A DNA stretch of 64,000 bases, from assembly GCF_003985125.1 (NCBI RefSeq), contig NZ_ML133571.1, positions 186,001 to 250,000 of the forward strand. Reading direction: 5' to 3'. Below are positions 55,950-64,000 of the stretch, in pieces. The stretch comes from Rhizobium phaseoli. GTDB lineage: Bacteria > Pseudomonadota > Alphaproteobacteria > Rhizobiales > Rhizobiaceae. Made by a program: the position numbers and the translations under genes. Each line of letters starts with the position of its first letter. Positions within the stretch are counted from its first letter, which is position 1. The notes under the pieces are model-generated. The model saw nothing but the letters and a program-made list of their open reading frames with translations, was not told where the DNA came from and made no database searches.

Positions 55950-57707
55950 TTATCGCATTTCGTCAGGTGCGGCAGTGCCTGTAATGGCAAGTCCCGACTT
56001 CAAAACCGAAGCGACGGCGTACACCAGCCCAAGTCTGGCAATACTTGATTCTCGGTTTTTATCATTAACAAATCGTAATTCCGTCTGATCTTTACCTTTG
56101 TTCCAATGCGCGTGGAAGGAACTGGCGAGGTCGTAGAGGTAAAAAGCGATGCGATGCGGCTCCTGCGACTGAGCCGCTGCTTCGACCACACGCGGGAATT
56201 CGGCGAGCTTGGCGACGAGCTGCAATTCGGCCGGATCGCCAATGCCAGCAACGGCTTTCGCAAGATCTTCAGCCGATACTTCGAGGCCGGGGAAAGCCTC
56301 CCTCGCCTGCCGGAAGACCGACATGCAGCGGGCATGCGCATACTGCACGTAAAAAACAGGATTGTCCTTGGACTGTTCCGTCACCTTGGCGAAATCGAAG
56401 TCCAGCGGTTCGGAATTCTTGCGGTAAAGCATCATGAAGCGGACCGAATCACGGCCGACTTCCTCGACAACGTCCCGAAGCGTGACAAAATCGCCGGAGC
56501 GTTTCGACATCTTCACCGGTTCACCGTTGCGATAGAGCTTGACCAGTTGGCAGAGCAGCACCGTCAGCTTCGCCTTACCGTCCGAGACGCCGCGCGCCAC
56601 TGCTTCCAGGCGCTTGACGTAGCCGCCATGGTCGGCGCCGAGCACATAGATCATCTCGTCGAAACCGCGGTCGAACTTGTTCTTGAAGTAGGCGACGTCG
56701 GCCGCGAAATAGGTGTAGGAGCCGTCCGACTTGATCAGCGGCCGGTCCATGTCGTCGCCCACTTCGGTCGAGCGGAACAGTGTCTGTTCGCGATCCTCCC
56801 AGTCCTCGGGAAGCTGACCCTTCGGCGGCGGCAGAGTGCCCTTGTAAACGTAACCCTTGAAGGTCAGGTCGTTGATCGCCGTGCGGATCGCAGCCGCGCC
56901 ATTGGCGTGCAAAGTGCGTTCGGAGAAGAAGATATCGTGATGGACGTTCAGCGCCGCCAGATCTTCCCGGATCATCACCATCATCGCGCTGATGGTGCGA
57001 TCCTTGACGATCGGCATCCATTGCTCTTCCGGCATGTTGTGCAGCCGCACGCCATAATCGGCGGCAAGTGACTCGCCGACGGGCACCAGATAATCGCCGG
57101 GGTAGAGACCCGAGGGGATTTCGCCGATCCGTTCGCCGAGCGCTTCGCGATAACGCAGGAAGACTGAACGGGCGAGCACATCGATCTGCGAGCCGGCGTC
57201 GTTGATGTAATATTCCTTCTCGACGCAGTAACCGGCAAAGGCGAGCATGTTGGCGAGCGCGTCGCCGACGACGGCGCCACGGCAATGCCCGACATGCATC
57301 GGACCGGTCGGATTGGCCGAGACATATTCGACGTTGACCTTGCGGCCTGCACCGAGGGTCGAGCGGCCGTAATCGGTGCCGGAGGCGATCATCGAGGCGA
57401 GCAGCCGCTGCCAATAACCGACGGAGAGACGGATGTTGATGAAGCCGGGACCGGCGACCGAGACATCGGCGACGTCGGCATCTTCCTTGAGCTTGGCGAT
57501 GATGACGTCGGCAAGCGCGCGAGGGTTGGACCCGAGCGGCTTTGCCAGCACCATCGCGGCGTTGGTCGCAACGTCGCCATGGCTCGCATCGCGCGGCGGC
57601 TCGACGGTGATGCGGCCGAAATCGAGTTCGGATCGCTTTTCCCTGACCAGATCGATCTGTTCAAGGGCGGTTTTGATCCTGGCTTCGAAGTCGGTAAAAA
57701 GGTTCAT
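55950..57707 (-). CDS. argS: Arginyl-tRNA synthetase
   Basis: 585 residues of a class I synthetase. The HIGH-like motif reads [20 protein letters not shown]; the KMSKR motif is [15 protein letters not shown]; the C-terminal anticodon-binding (DALR) domain ends with the helical bundle. It is 61 bases upstream of the SPOR gene; dgt is 63 bases further upstream. Confidence 0.97.
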   Translation of the reverse strand: MNLFTDFEARIKTALEQIDLVREKRSELDFGRITVEPPRDASHGDVATNAAMVLAKPLGSNPRALADVIIAKLKEDADVADVSVAGPGFINIRLSVGYWQRLLASMIASGTDYGRSTLGAGRKVNVEYVSANPTGPMHVGHCRGAVVGDALANMLAFAGYCVEKEYYINDAGSQIDVLARSVFLRYREALGERIGEIPSGLYPGDYLVPVGESLAADYGVRLHNMPEEQWMPIVKDRTISAMMVMIREDLAALNVHHDIFFSERTLHANGAAAIRTAINDLTFKGYVYKGTLPPPKGQLPEDWEDREQTLFRSTEVGDDMDRPLIKSDGSYTYFAADVAYFKNKFDRGFDEMIYVLGADHGGYVKRLEAVARGVSDGKAKLTVLLCQLVKLYRNGEPVKMSKRSGDFVTLRDVVEEVGRDSVRFMMLYRKNSEPLDFDFAKVTEQSKDNPVFYVQYAHARCMSVFRQAREAFPGLEVSAEDLAKAVAGIGDPAELQLVAKLAEFPRVVEAAAQSQEPHRIAFYLYDLASSFHAHWNKGKDQTELRFVNDKNRESSIARLGLVYAVASVLKSGLAITGTAAPDEMR

Positions 57708-57770
57708 CGCACTCTTCCATGCATAGGCTGTGCCAAAGGCGCAAATCGGCCTTCGGCGGGCGACCGCTGC

Positions 57771-58988
57771 CTATCGCAAATCCGGAGTGTGGTCAAACAA
57801 TCGCCTGTGGGCACTGATTGCATAGGTGTCGGTCATGCCGGCCAAATAGTCGCCCACATGGCGAGCCTTCGGCGCATCGGCGAGGCCGGCGATATGATCG
57901 ACCCAGTAATGGCTTTGCATCTCCTTGGGGCTGGCCATGTAGGCGCCAAAGAGGTCGGTGACGATCTGAGCAGCGCCGGCGCGGATGCGCATGATATCAG
58001 GATTGCGGTAGATGCGTTTGAAGAGCATCGCCTTGATTTGCCTGTCGGTTTCGGCCATCGCGTCGGAGAAGGTGGCGATCACACGGTCGGCAGCGCGAAT
58101 GTCGGCTGCGCTCTCAGGGCGAAGAATTGAAAGACGCTGCTGGGCGACGCCGATCACGTCCTCAACCATGCGGGTGATCTGCCGACGCATGATCTCATGG
58201 GTGAAGCGGCTCGGTTCCAGATGCGGGTATCGCGCCCTCACCTCGGCCATCAACCCCGCCAGAAACGGGATTTCCTCCAGCATGTCGAAGGTCAGATAGC
58301 CGGAGCGCAGACCGTCGTCGATATCGTGGGTATTGTAGGCGATGTCGTCGGCGATCGCCGCGACCTGGGCCTCGAGGCTGGCGTAGGTCGCAAGCTCGAG
58401 ATCGTGCAGTTCGCAATAATCGAGGATCGGCTGCGGGACCGGGCCGCGTGTGCCCACACCATCCGGCGTCAGCAGCGGACCATTGTGCTTGACCAGGCCT
58501 TCGAGGCTTTCCCATGTCAGATTGATGCCGTCGAATTCGGCATAACGCCGCTCCAGCTTGGTCACGATGCGCAGCGATTGGGCGTTGTGGTCGAAGCCGC
58601 CATAAGGGAGCAACACCTCATGCAAAGCGTCCTCACCGGTATGACCGAACGGCGTATGGCCGAAATCGTGCACCAGCGCCACGCCCTCGGCCAGATCCTC
58701 ATCGAGCTTCAGGGCGCGGGCGAGCGCGCGGGCGATCTGCGCCACCTCGATCGTATGCGTCAGCCGCGTGCGATAGTGATCGCCATCCTGGGCGATGAAG
58801 ACCTGGGTCTTGTGCTTCAGCCGGCGGAAGGCCGTCGTGTGGACGATGCGATCGCGGTCGCGCTGGAAATCCGACCGCGTCGGGCTGTCGTCTTCCGGAT
58901 AGAGACGCCCACGCGTCGTCCAAGGGTCTGCCGCATAGACCGCCCTTTCGCTGTCGCCGAAACCTAAAGCCCGTCTGTCAATCGTCAT
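57771..58988 (-). CDS. dgt: dGTPase-like HD-domain triphosphohydrolase
   Basis: 405 residues. The HD motif is in [45 protein letters not shown], where paired His and Asp bind metal. Members convert dNTPs to nucleoside and triphosphate, controlling pools. The order dgt-argS-SPOR-nagZ-scpAB-tatABC is conserved in rhizobia. Confidence 0.93.
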   Translation of the reverse strand: MTIDRRALGFGDSERAVYAADPWTTRGRLYPEDDSPTRSDFQRDRDRIVHTTAFRRLKHKTQVFIAQDGDHYRTRLTHTIEVAQIARALARALKLDEDLAEGVALVHDFGHTPFGHTGEDALHEVLLPYGGFDHNAQSLRIVTKLERRYAEFDGINLTWESLEGLVKHNGPLLTPDGVGTRGPVPQPILDYCELHDLELATYASLEAQVAAIADDIAYNTHDIDDGLRSGYLTFDMLEEIPFLAGLMAEVRARYPHLEPSRFTHEIMRRQITRMVEDVIGVAQQRLSILRPESAADIRAADRVIATFSDAMAETDRQIKAMLFKRIYRNPDIMRIRAGAAQIVTDLFGAYMASPKEMQSHYWVDHIAGLADAPKARHVGDYLAGMTDTYAISAHRRLFDHTPDLR

Positions 58989-59208
58989 TCTTCACCGTCA
59001 TTCTGCCCGTTGCCGCATCTGCCCATTGACGCCGCTTTGCCCTGTTCATACCTATAGCCCGACGAAACGGCAAAGAGGCACCTGCCGACCGTTGCGCACA
59101 TCATGGCATTTTCGCGAAGGTCATGGTAAGTTCTTTTGATATCAGGCATTTGAACATTTCAGTGCCAAAACCCATTCTCTCCGGATCTTGACCCCGGCAG
59201 GAGGAAAC

Positions 59209-59541
59209 ATGACGGATGCGAGTGTAACCCTTTCAGATGCCGCGGCAAAGCGTATCGCGGCGATCATCGGCGCTGAGGCCGGCAAGAGCGCGTTGCGCGT
59301 TTCGGTCGAAGGCGGCGGCTGTTCGGGCTTTTCCTATAAGTTCGACCTCGCCGACAGCGCGGCCGACGACGACATCATCGTCGAAAAGAACGACGCGAAA
59401 GTGCTGATCGACAGCCTGTCGCTCGTCTATATGGCGGGCTCCGAGATCGACTTCGTCGACAATCTGCTTGGTCAATCCTTCCAGATCAAGAATCCGAACG
59501 CGGTGGCAAGCTGCGGTTGCGGCACCAGCTTCTCGATCTGA
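59209..59541 (+). CDS. erpA: A-type Fe-S carrier (ErpA/IscA family)
   Basis: 110 residues. The three Fe-S Cys are visible: VEGGGCSGFSYKFD and the C-terminal SCGCGTSFSI. It delivers clusters to target proteins. The ATG at 59209 is chosen because GGAGG lies seven bases before it; an upstream frame would add seven residues. It is divergent from dgt and followed by a terminator-like hairpin. Confidence 0.92.
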   Translation: MTDASVTLSDAAAKRIAAIIGAEAGKSALRVSVEGGGCSGFSYKFDLADSAADDDIIVEKNDAKVLIDSLSLVYMAGSEIDFVDNLLGQSFQIKNPNAVASCGCGTSFSI

Positions 59542-59574
59542 ATATCCAGACGCATTGCACTGTCCCAATGAACT

Positions 59575-59600
59575 GGCCGAAGAAGCCTCTTCGGCCGGTT
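59575..59600 (+). terminator. Terminator-like hairpin after erpA
   Basis: GGCCGAAGA / TCTTCGGCC around a four-base loop, 34 bases after the erpA stop. The T run is weak (GGTTTAT), so efficiency is unsure. Confidence 0.5.
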
Positions 59601-59666
59601 TATCGTCTTGTCCAGTTGTGAAAGACCACGATAAAAGAAGCGCACGAAGCGGAACAGGACGAAGAG

Positions 59667-60458
59667 ATGAAGATCGCGACTTGGAACATCAACGGCGTCA
59701 AGGCGCGCATCGACAATCTGACGCAATGGCTCAAGGACTCCGATCCCGATATCGTCTGCCTGCAGGAGATCAAGACGATCGACGAGGGTTTTCCCAGGCT
59801 GGAGATCGAGGCGCTCGGCTATCATGTCGAGACGCACGGGCAGAAGGGCTTCAACGGTGTGGCGATTCTCTCCAAGAGTTCGCCCTCCGAAGTCAACCGC
59901 GGCCTGCCCGGCGATGCGCTGGACGAACAGGCGCGTTTCCTCGAGGCGGTGTTCACGCTGCCGGATACCCGTATCCTGCGCGTCTGCTGCATCTACCTGC
60001 CGAACGGCAATCCCGTCGAAACGGAAAAATATCCCTACAAGCTCGCCTGGATGGAGCGCCTGCGGAGCTTTGCGGCAGAGCGCCTCGACTATGAGGAGAT
60101 GCTGGTGCTTGCCGGCGATTACAACGTCATCCCCGAGCCGCACGACTGCTTCGACCCCAAGGTCTGGGAAAACGATGCGCTGTTTCTGCCGCAGACGCGC
60201 GAGGCATTCCGCAGGCTCGAAAATCTCGGCCTGACCGATGCGGTGCGCGCGACGACGGATGCGACGCAGCTCTATTCCTTCTGGGACTATCAGGCGGGTG
60301 CGTGGCCGAAGAACAACGGCATCCGCATCGACCACCTGCTGCTCTCACCGGAGGCTGCCGACCGGATGACGTCGGCGGCAATCGAAAAACATGTGCGGGC
60401 CTGGGAAAAGCCGTCCGACCACGTGCCTGTGATCGCCTATTTCAATTTTGCGGCCTGA
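59667..60458 (+). CDS. xthA: Exodeoxyribonuclease III
   Basis: 263 residues of the AP endonuclease family. The blocks KIATWNINGVKAR, DIVCLQEIKT, LAGDYNVIPEPHDCFDP, and RIDHLLLSPE and SDHVPVIAYF carry the catalytic Glu, Asp and His. It repairs abasic sites. It converges with exoR. Confidence 0.95.
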   Translation: MKIATWNINGVKARIDNLTQWLKDSDPDIVCLQEIKTIDEGFPRLEIEALGYHVETHGQKGFNGVAILSKSSPSEVNRGLPGDALDEQARFLEAVFTLPDTRILRVCCIYLPNGNPVETEKYPYKLAWMERLRSFAAERLDYEEMLVLAGDYNVIPEPHDCFDPKVWENDALFLPQTREAFRRLENLGLTDAVRATTDATQLYSFWDYQAGAWPKNNGIRIDHLLLSPEAADRMTSAAIEKHVRAWEKPSDHVPVIAYFNFAA

Positions 60459-60518
60459 CCTTCACAATCCCTAGCAACGCGTCGCTGTAAGCCCGCGACA
60501 GGGCGCTGCATGGCGGCT

Positions 60519-61316
60519 TCAGTCGTCAGAGCCGCTCGCAATGGCGTGCGAGAGCGAGACCGCCGTACGACGATCGGCCTCGTTGGCAACCGAGAAGGCC
60601 TGCTCCTGAAGCGCTTCCATCCAGCTGCAGTCCTTCGGCTTGCAGCGGTCGAGAGCGGCGGTCATCAGCGCGAGACCGCGGGCCGACTGGCCTTCGTCGA
60701 AGAGAATATTCCCGAAAACCGCCATGGCGCCGGGATGGCCACTCTTGCGCGCCTGGTTCAACCATTTCTTCGCCTGCTGCGGGCTGGCATTGCCACCTTC
60801 GCCGGCTAGCATCATCTGCGCCAGTTGGAACTGCGCTTCGGGAACGCCAAAGGTGGAGGCCACCTGGAAATAAAGCTGGCGTGCCTGGGTGAGATCGATC
60901 TTGACCGGGCTGCCTGATATGCCGTGCTTGTAATAATTGGCGAGCGAGAGAAGCGCGTTAACGAAAAAGCCAGTGTCTTCCGAACCGGGTTCGACACCTT
61001 GCTGTGCAATCTCGCTGTAGATCTTGAAGGCTTCGAAATCGTCCTGGGCGACGCCGTCGCCGTCGGCATACATATTGGCGAGCGCCCAGCGCGAACCGGT
61101 ATGGCCCTTTTCGGCGGCGTATTTGTAAGCTTCGACCGCCTCCTCCTTCTGTCCGTTTTTATAGGCCTTGAAGCCGAACTTGAAGAGGTCGAAAGGACCG
61201 GATTCCTTGCTGACGTCGCTCTTGATGTCGAAAGCGCGAACCGGGCCGGACATTGCCAGCGCTATTCCCATGCCCATCAGCATGAATTTGAGCAATTTGA
61301 ACTCGGACGTTACCAT
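60519..61316 (-). CDS. exoR: ExoR, periplasmic negative regulator of exopolysaccharide synthesis
   Basis: 265 residues. A signal peptide (residues 1-28, ending VRA) leads to a periplasmic protein built of Sel1-like/TPR repeats (AYKYAAEKGHTGSRWALANMYADGDGVAQDDFEAF, ARQLYFQVASTFGVPEAQFQLAQMM, AKKWLNQARKSGHPGAMAVFGNIL). In Sinorhizobium it holds the ExoS-ChvI two-component system inactive until proteolysed, controlling succinoglycan, motility and symbiosis. The ATG at 61316 gives the family start. It converges with xthA. Confidence 0.93.
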   Translation of the reverse strand: MVTSEFKLLKFMLMGMGIALAMSGPVRAFDIKSDVSKESGPFDLFKFGFKAYKNGQKEEAVEAYKYAAEKGHTGSRWALANMYADGDGVAQDDFEAFKIYSEIAQQGVEPGSEDTGFFVNALLSLANYYKHGISGSPVKIDLTQARQLYFQVASTFGVPEAQFQLAQMMLAGEGGNASPQQAKKWLNQARKSGHPGAMAVFGNILFDEGQSARGLALMTAALDRCKPKDCSWMEALQEQAFSVANEADRRTAVSLSHAIASGSDD

Positions 61317-61335
61317 TTCAACCGATTTCTTTCGT

Positions 61336-61638
61336 TCATCGCACGCAGCCGGCGTCGGCGCCGTGGATGTATTCATTCGAGGCGAGCGATCCCGCGGTGA
61401 GCTCCATGGCTCCTTTGCCCGCGTCGCATCCAGCCCATTGGCCTTTTCCGAAAGGCCGAATTTTCAGCATCTCATCTAGAACCACCCGGCTCCCGGCATG
61501 GCCCGACTGCAATCTGCCTGGCACTCCTTTGGCAGGCGCGGCATCCGCCTTCCCGCCCTTATCGCTTTCGTAAACAGCAAATGTGACGAAACCGGTATCG
61601 GCTTCTCCGCCCAAGCCGGGCGGCCTGGGCGCGCGCAT
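61336..61638 (-). CDS. Possible small ORF upstream of exoR
   Basis: Starting at the ATG 61638, 100 codons read through to TGA at 61336, 20 bases before exoR. Codon use is modestly G/C-rich at third positions, and the end reads MELTAGSLASNEYIHGADAGCVR. No family is recognised, and the longer frame upstream (to 61932) looks like chance. It may be a real leader gene or noise; 61639-61988 shows no gene and may hold the exoR promoter. Confidence 0.25.
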   Translation of the reverse strand: MRAPRPPGLGGEADTGFVTFAVYESDKGGKADAAPAKGVPGRLQSGHAGSRVVLDEMLKIRPFGKGQWAGCDAGKGAMELTAGSLASNEYIHGADAGCVR

Positions 61639-61988
61639 CGAAAAGACCGGCATTGGACGGATCGATAACCCCGCTGCAAGGCGGGATCTACGGCCGGAAC
61701 AGCCTTGTCCAAAAAGCGAAACGGCCGCAATCGAACGACTGTCGCCAATCGCGCCGCATGACCTGCTGTTGCCGGAAAAAAATCGACCCATGCTACTCTT
61801 TACACGCACCCTACGTCTGCCGTCGTCTCGCCTGCCAATAGCGCTGCGCTCTCTTTGTGGCGGGAAATAGACAAATTCGCCCCGCAGCCACCATACGCCA
61901 ACCGTCGTAAAAAAGTGTTGCTGAATCGTCACAAAATCGGCACGGGATTGGCATGAATAAGTATGATTAACGGACTTAGAAATAGAAG

Positions 61989-62007
61989 AGCCCGGCAGTG
62001 CCGGGCT
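61989..62007 (-). terminator. Terminator of the FadL-type gene
   Basis: AGCCCGGC / GCCGGGCT around a three-base loop, 23 bases after the FadL-type gene stop; the minus strand continues TTCTATTTCT. Confidence 0.6.
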
Positions 62008-62029
62008 TTCAATTCTTCAAATCGGAGTA

Positions 62030-63277
62030 TTAAAACTTAATCTTTAGGCTGGTCGACAGTGCAGTGACCAGATCATTGCCAAAGGAGTAGGAAACGTCGT
62101 TGCCGTAAGTCCGGCCGTTATACACGAAGGTGCCGGATTCCCCACTGGTCAGGATGCCGAGCGCGCCGGCCACACGCCATTCGATATGCTCGGTGGGTGT
62201 GTAGGCTGCACCAAGCCCCAGCGTCCAGCTGTCTGTCTGCGAACCATAGCCCTGGCTAGTGCCGCGGTCCCATGTGAGGCTGACTGCAGCGGCCCACTGC
62301 TCATTGAATTTGTGGCCGATACCGCCGCTGATCGTCCAACCATCGCGGTAGAAGAGATCGAGCGAGGTTAGACCACCCGCGGGGCAAGGCAGGCCGTTGG
62401 TCGGGCAGAATGCTACCGACTGCAGGACGCTCCAATTCGTCCATTTAACCGATCCGAATGCAAGCCAATCCGGAGCGATACCGCTTTGCAGCTTCAATTC
62501 CAGCGAATCCGGCGCTTCGGCGGAACCGGAAACAGGTGTGACTAGGCCTCCATATAGCGGCACAACTGGAACCTGATGGAGATCAACAGTGCCGGTCAAA
62601 TTGTCGTACTTGACGCGGCTGTTGTAGACAAGGCTCGCGCGCATTGCATATTCCGGGATCTCGTAAGCCAGACCGGCGCGCCAGCCCCAGCCGCTATCGT
62701 CGATATCCAAGCGGCCAATACCGGTGCCGATGCCGAGACCGATCGGAACCGTGGACACCAGACGTTCCTTGAAGCCCTCAACTTCCTGATAGAAAGCGCC
62801 GCCGATGAAGCGAAGCTGCCCGGCACCGACGTCAAAACGATAGGAGCAAGTGCCACCGTAGTTGCGGGTCTTGATTTCCGTTTCGATGTTGTTGTTGGCG
62901 CCAGCCCAGTTCGAACCCGGATTGGAATGGCCACCAAAGGGTACGGAATAATCGACAAGGCAGTCGACTGCATCGCCGAAACCAGCCTTAAAACCAATGT
63001 AGGGGATGGTGTAATTCGCGGTCTCGTCGGCACTGTCCGGGCGGCTGTTCAGATTGCCGCCGCCCGTAAATATCGACGTGTTCGTGTCGCGGACGTCCTT
63101 CAGCTTGCGCAGCGGGGTGACGTAGGTAATGCCCGACTGGAACGAAAAAGGCGAGGTATCGAACAGCTGATCGATATTGTATCCGCCGCGCTCCAGACCG
63201 CCGGCAAAGGACGGCGATGCGAGCGACGAAAGAAGAATGAGCGACGTTACGCCCTTGGAAAACATACGCGATGCCAT
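62030..63277 (-). CDS. FadL/OmpP1-type outer membrane protein
   Basis: 415 residues. A signal peptide (about residues 1-26, ending SFA) precedes alternating-residue beta strands and a final STSLKIKF with C-terminal Phe, typical of a barrel inserted by BamA. The N-terminal GLERGGYNIDQLF and the PLYGGLVTPVSGSAEAPDSLELKLQSGIAP region fit the long-chain hydrophobic substrate transporters. The start ATG 63277 has a strong GGGGAGA site. Substrate unknown. 63278-63676 upstream has two palindromes (see 63384). Confidence 0.85.
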   Translation of the reverse strand: MASRMFSKGVTSLILLSSLASPSFAGGLERGGYNIDQLFDTSPFSFQSGITYVTPLRKLKDVRDTNTSIFTGGGNLNSRPDSADETANYTIPYIGFKAGFGDAVDCLVDYSVPFGGHSNPGSNWAGANNNIETEIKTRNYGGTCSYRFDVGAGQLRFIGGAFYQEVEGFKERLVSTVPIGLGIGTGIGRLDIDDSGWGWRAGLAYEIPEYAMRASLVYNSRVKYDNLTGTVDLHQVPVVPLYGGLVTPVSGSAEAPDSLELKLQSGIAPDWLAFGSVKWTNWSVLQSVAFCPTNGLPCPAGGLTSLDLFYRDGWTISGGIGHKFNEQWAAAVSLTWDRGTSQGYGSQTDSWTLGLGAAYTPTEHIEWRVAGALGILTSGESGTFVYNGRTYGNDVSYSFGNDLVTALSTSLKIKF

Positions 63278-63383
63278 TGTGTCTCCCCCACTCCAGCAAT
63301 TGATGTGGCGCCACTCTAGTAAGTGTTCGCCCGACATGGCAACGCGCCCCACGGCAGCGCTCCCGGGCATTGCAGTGGCCAAC

Positions 63384-63412
63384 TTACGTAAAGAAATTGA
63401 CGGACACGTCAA
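63384..63412. promoter_or_regulatory. Two palindromes upstream of the FadL-type gene
   Basis: TTACGTAA (63384-63391) and TTGACG-GACA-CGTCAA (63397-63412, perfect 6-bp arms) lie 107-135 bases before the start codon, five bases apart. They look like binding sites for dimeric regulators; no factor is assigned. The rest of 63278-63676 holds no gene. Confidence 0.45.
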
Positions 63413-63616
63413 AAAATCTGGTTAATAAAATTCTATTCCGAAACCAGCGGGTTTCAGCCTGGCTTTTGGGTTTTCATTCCAAACATTGCGGAAGCTGTAT
63501 CAATCTGACAACAGTGGCAGTTTTCGCCCTTGGGATGCCGGCAGAGCCACAATCCACAGGCTGAGCGCCTGAAATCAGCCGCTTTCAGGACCGAATCACG
63601 TGGCGCCCGCAACGAC

Positions 63617-63646
63617 AAAGACGCGCCCGAGGGCGGACGCGTCTTT
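63617..63646 (-). terminator. Terminator of valS
   Basis: AAAGACGCG / CGCGTCTTT, 31 bases after the valS stop, with an inner CCC/GGG extension. The T run on the minus strand is short. Confidence 0.55.
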
Positions 63647-63676
63647 GAAATAACTTACCAAAATGGCCGCTAAAAC

Positions 63677-64000
63677 TTATCCGGCTTCGCTGACCCTGGA
63701 AAGCGCGGTCTTCAAGCTGGCCATCTGACCCTTCAGTTCCTCGAGGCGGTCGCGCTCAGCCTCGACTACTTCGGGATTGGCGTTGGCGACGAACTTCTCG
63801 TTGGAGAGCTTGCCATCGATGCGCGCCATCTCGCCTTCCATCTTGGCAATCGCCTTTTCGAGACGGGCCTTTTCGGCGGAGAGGTCGATCAGATTGCCGA
63901 GCGGCAGGCAGACGGTCGCCTCGGCGACGACGATCTGAGCTGCTCCCTTCGGCGCATTGTCGGCGATCGAGATGGCTTCGACGCGCGCGAGACGCTTGAT
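63677..64000 (-). CDS. valS: Valyl-tRNA synthetase, C-terminal 107 residues
   Basis: Only the 3' end lies in the window; the rest is beyond base 64000. The visible part reads AEATVCLPLGNLIDLSAEKARLEKAIAKMEGEMARIDGKLSNEKFVANANPEVVEAERDRLEEL, the antiparallel coiled-coil arm that ends ValS and contacts tRNA. The stop is TAA at 63679-63677. Confidence 0.93.
   Translation of the reverse strand: MKRLARVEAISIADNAPKGAAQIVVAEATVCLPLGNLIDLSAEKARLEKAIAKMEGEMARIDGKLSNEKFVANANPEVVEAERDRLEELKGQMASLKTALSRVSEAG

Noticed and set aside
52595..55984. Long plus-strand frames opposite the SPOR gene (644 and 479 codons)
   Set aside because: They are antisense frames produced by the Ala/Pro/Glu-rich coding of the minus-strand gene; the composition is dominated by Gly/Arg runs.

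Overview
The window reads as chromosomal core DNA from a Rhizobiales bacterium, most likely Rhizobium of the R. leguminosarum/R. etli group. Reasons: high G+C, rhizobial gene order (the argS-to-nlpD block with tatABC, scpAB and nagZ), ExoR beside xthA, a RIME1-like palindromic repeat, a class I PHA synthase, and an RNA of the alphaproteobacterial anti-Shine-Dalgarno class. No prophage, transposase, conjugation gene or CRISPR array is visible.

Layout. 1-8545: 5' part of homoserine dehydrogenase, two PLP aminotransferases, a small lipoprotein, divergent phaC, a Tlde1-like (DUF2778) membrane protein and a DsbA-like oxidoreductase. 8697-12617: aroQ-accB-accC-aat and a DUF2167 membrane protein. 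12704-20802, mostly minus strand: DUF2155 protein, NDUFA12-like protein, three GNAT acetyltransferases, the GatCAB genes (gatB apart from gatC-gatA), YjhX-like protein and an MBL hydrolase. 20919-28455: ruvX, small membrane proteins, TetR regulator, map, radC, an FMN 2-hydroxyacid dehydrogenase followed by a second divergent copy of the radC 3' end, sthA, a RIME1-like repeat and a nuclease/phosphatase-family protein. 28613-34677: radical SAM protein, NTF2-like protein, trigger factor, tRNA-Leu(UAG), and a DUF2157/GDYXXLXY membrane pair.

34678-36260 is the most unusual stretch. It has little classical coding but holds an operator-like palindrome, a predicted small RNA with three hairpins that each present a CCTCC-type anti-Shine-Dalgarno loop, and two 47-48 codon DUF1127 genes with their own terminators. 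The first DUF1127 gene has another CCTCCC-loop hairpin in its 3' UTR. The second shares a promoter-like element with the RNA.

36265-45194: trmFO, a complex I assembly-factor-like pair (squalene/phytoene-synthase-like and Mth938-like) followed by fused secDF and yajC, a DUF815 ATPase, and an NlpD-like LysM/LytM lipoprotein. 45334-58988, all minus: pcm-surE-serS, tatABC, scpBA, nagZ, a 1056-residue SPOR protein, argS and dgt. 59209-64000: erpA-like gene, xthA, exoR, a FadL-type outer membrane protein, and the 3' end of valS.

The genes mostly serve housekeeping: translation (argS, serS, valS, GatCAB, aat, map, trmFO, tig), fatty acid synthesis (accBC), export (secDF-yajC, tatABC), envelope and division (SPOR, NlpD-like, NagZ, Tlde1-like), chromosome maintenance (scpAB, ruvX, radC, xthA), respiration assembly, and carbon storage and symbiotic exopolysaccharide control (phaC, exoR). 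All assignments come from reading the sequence and recalling family features; no search was run.
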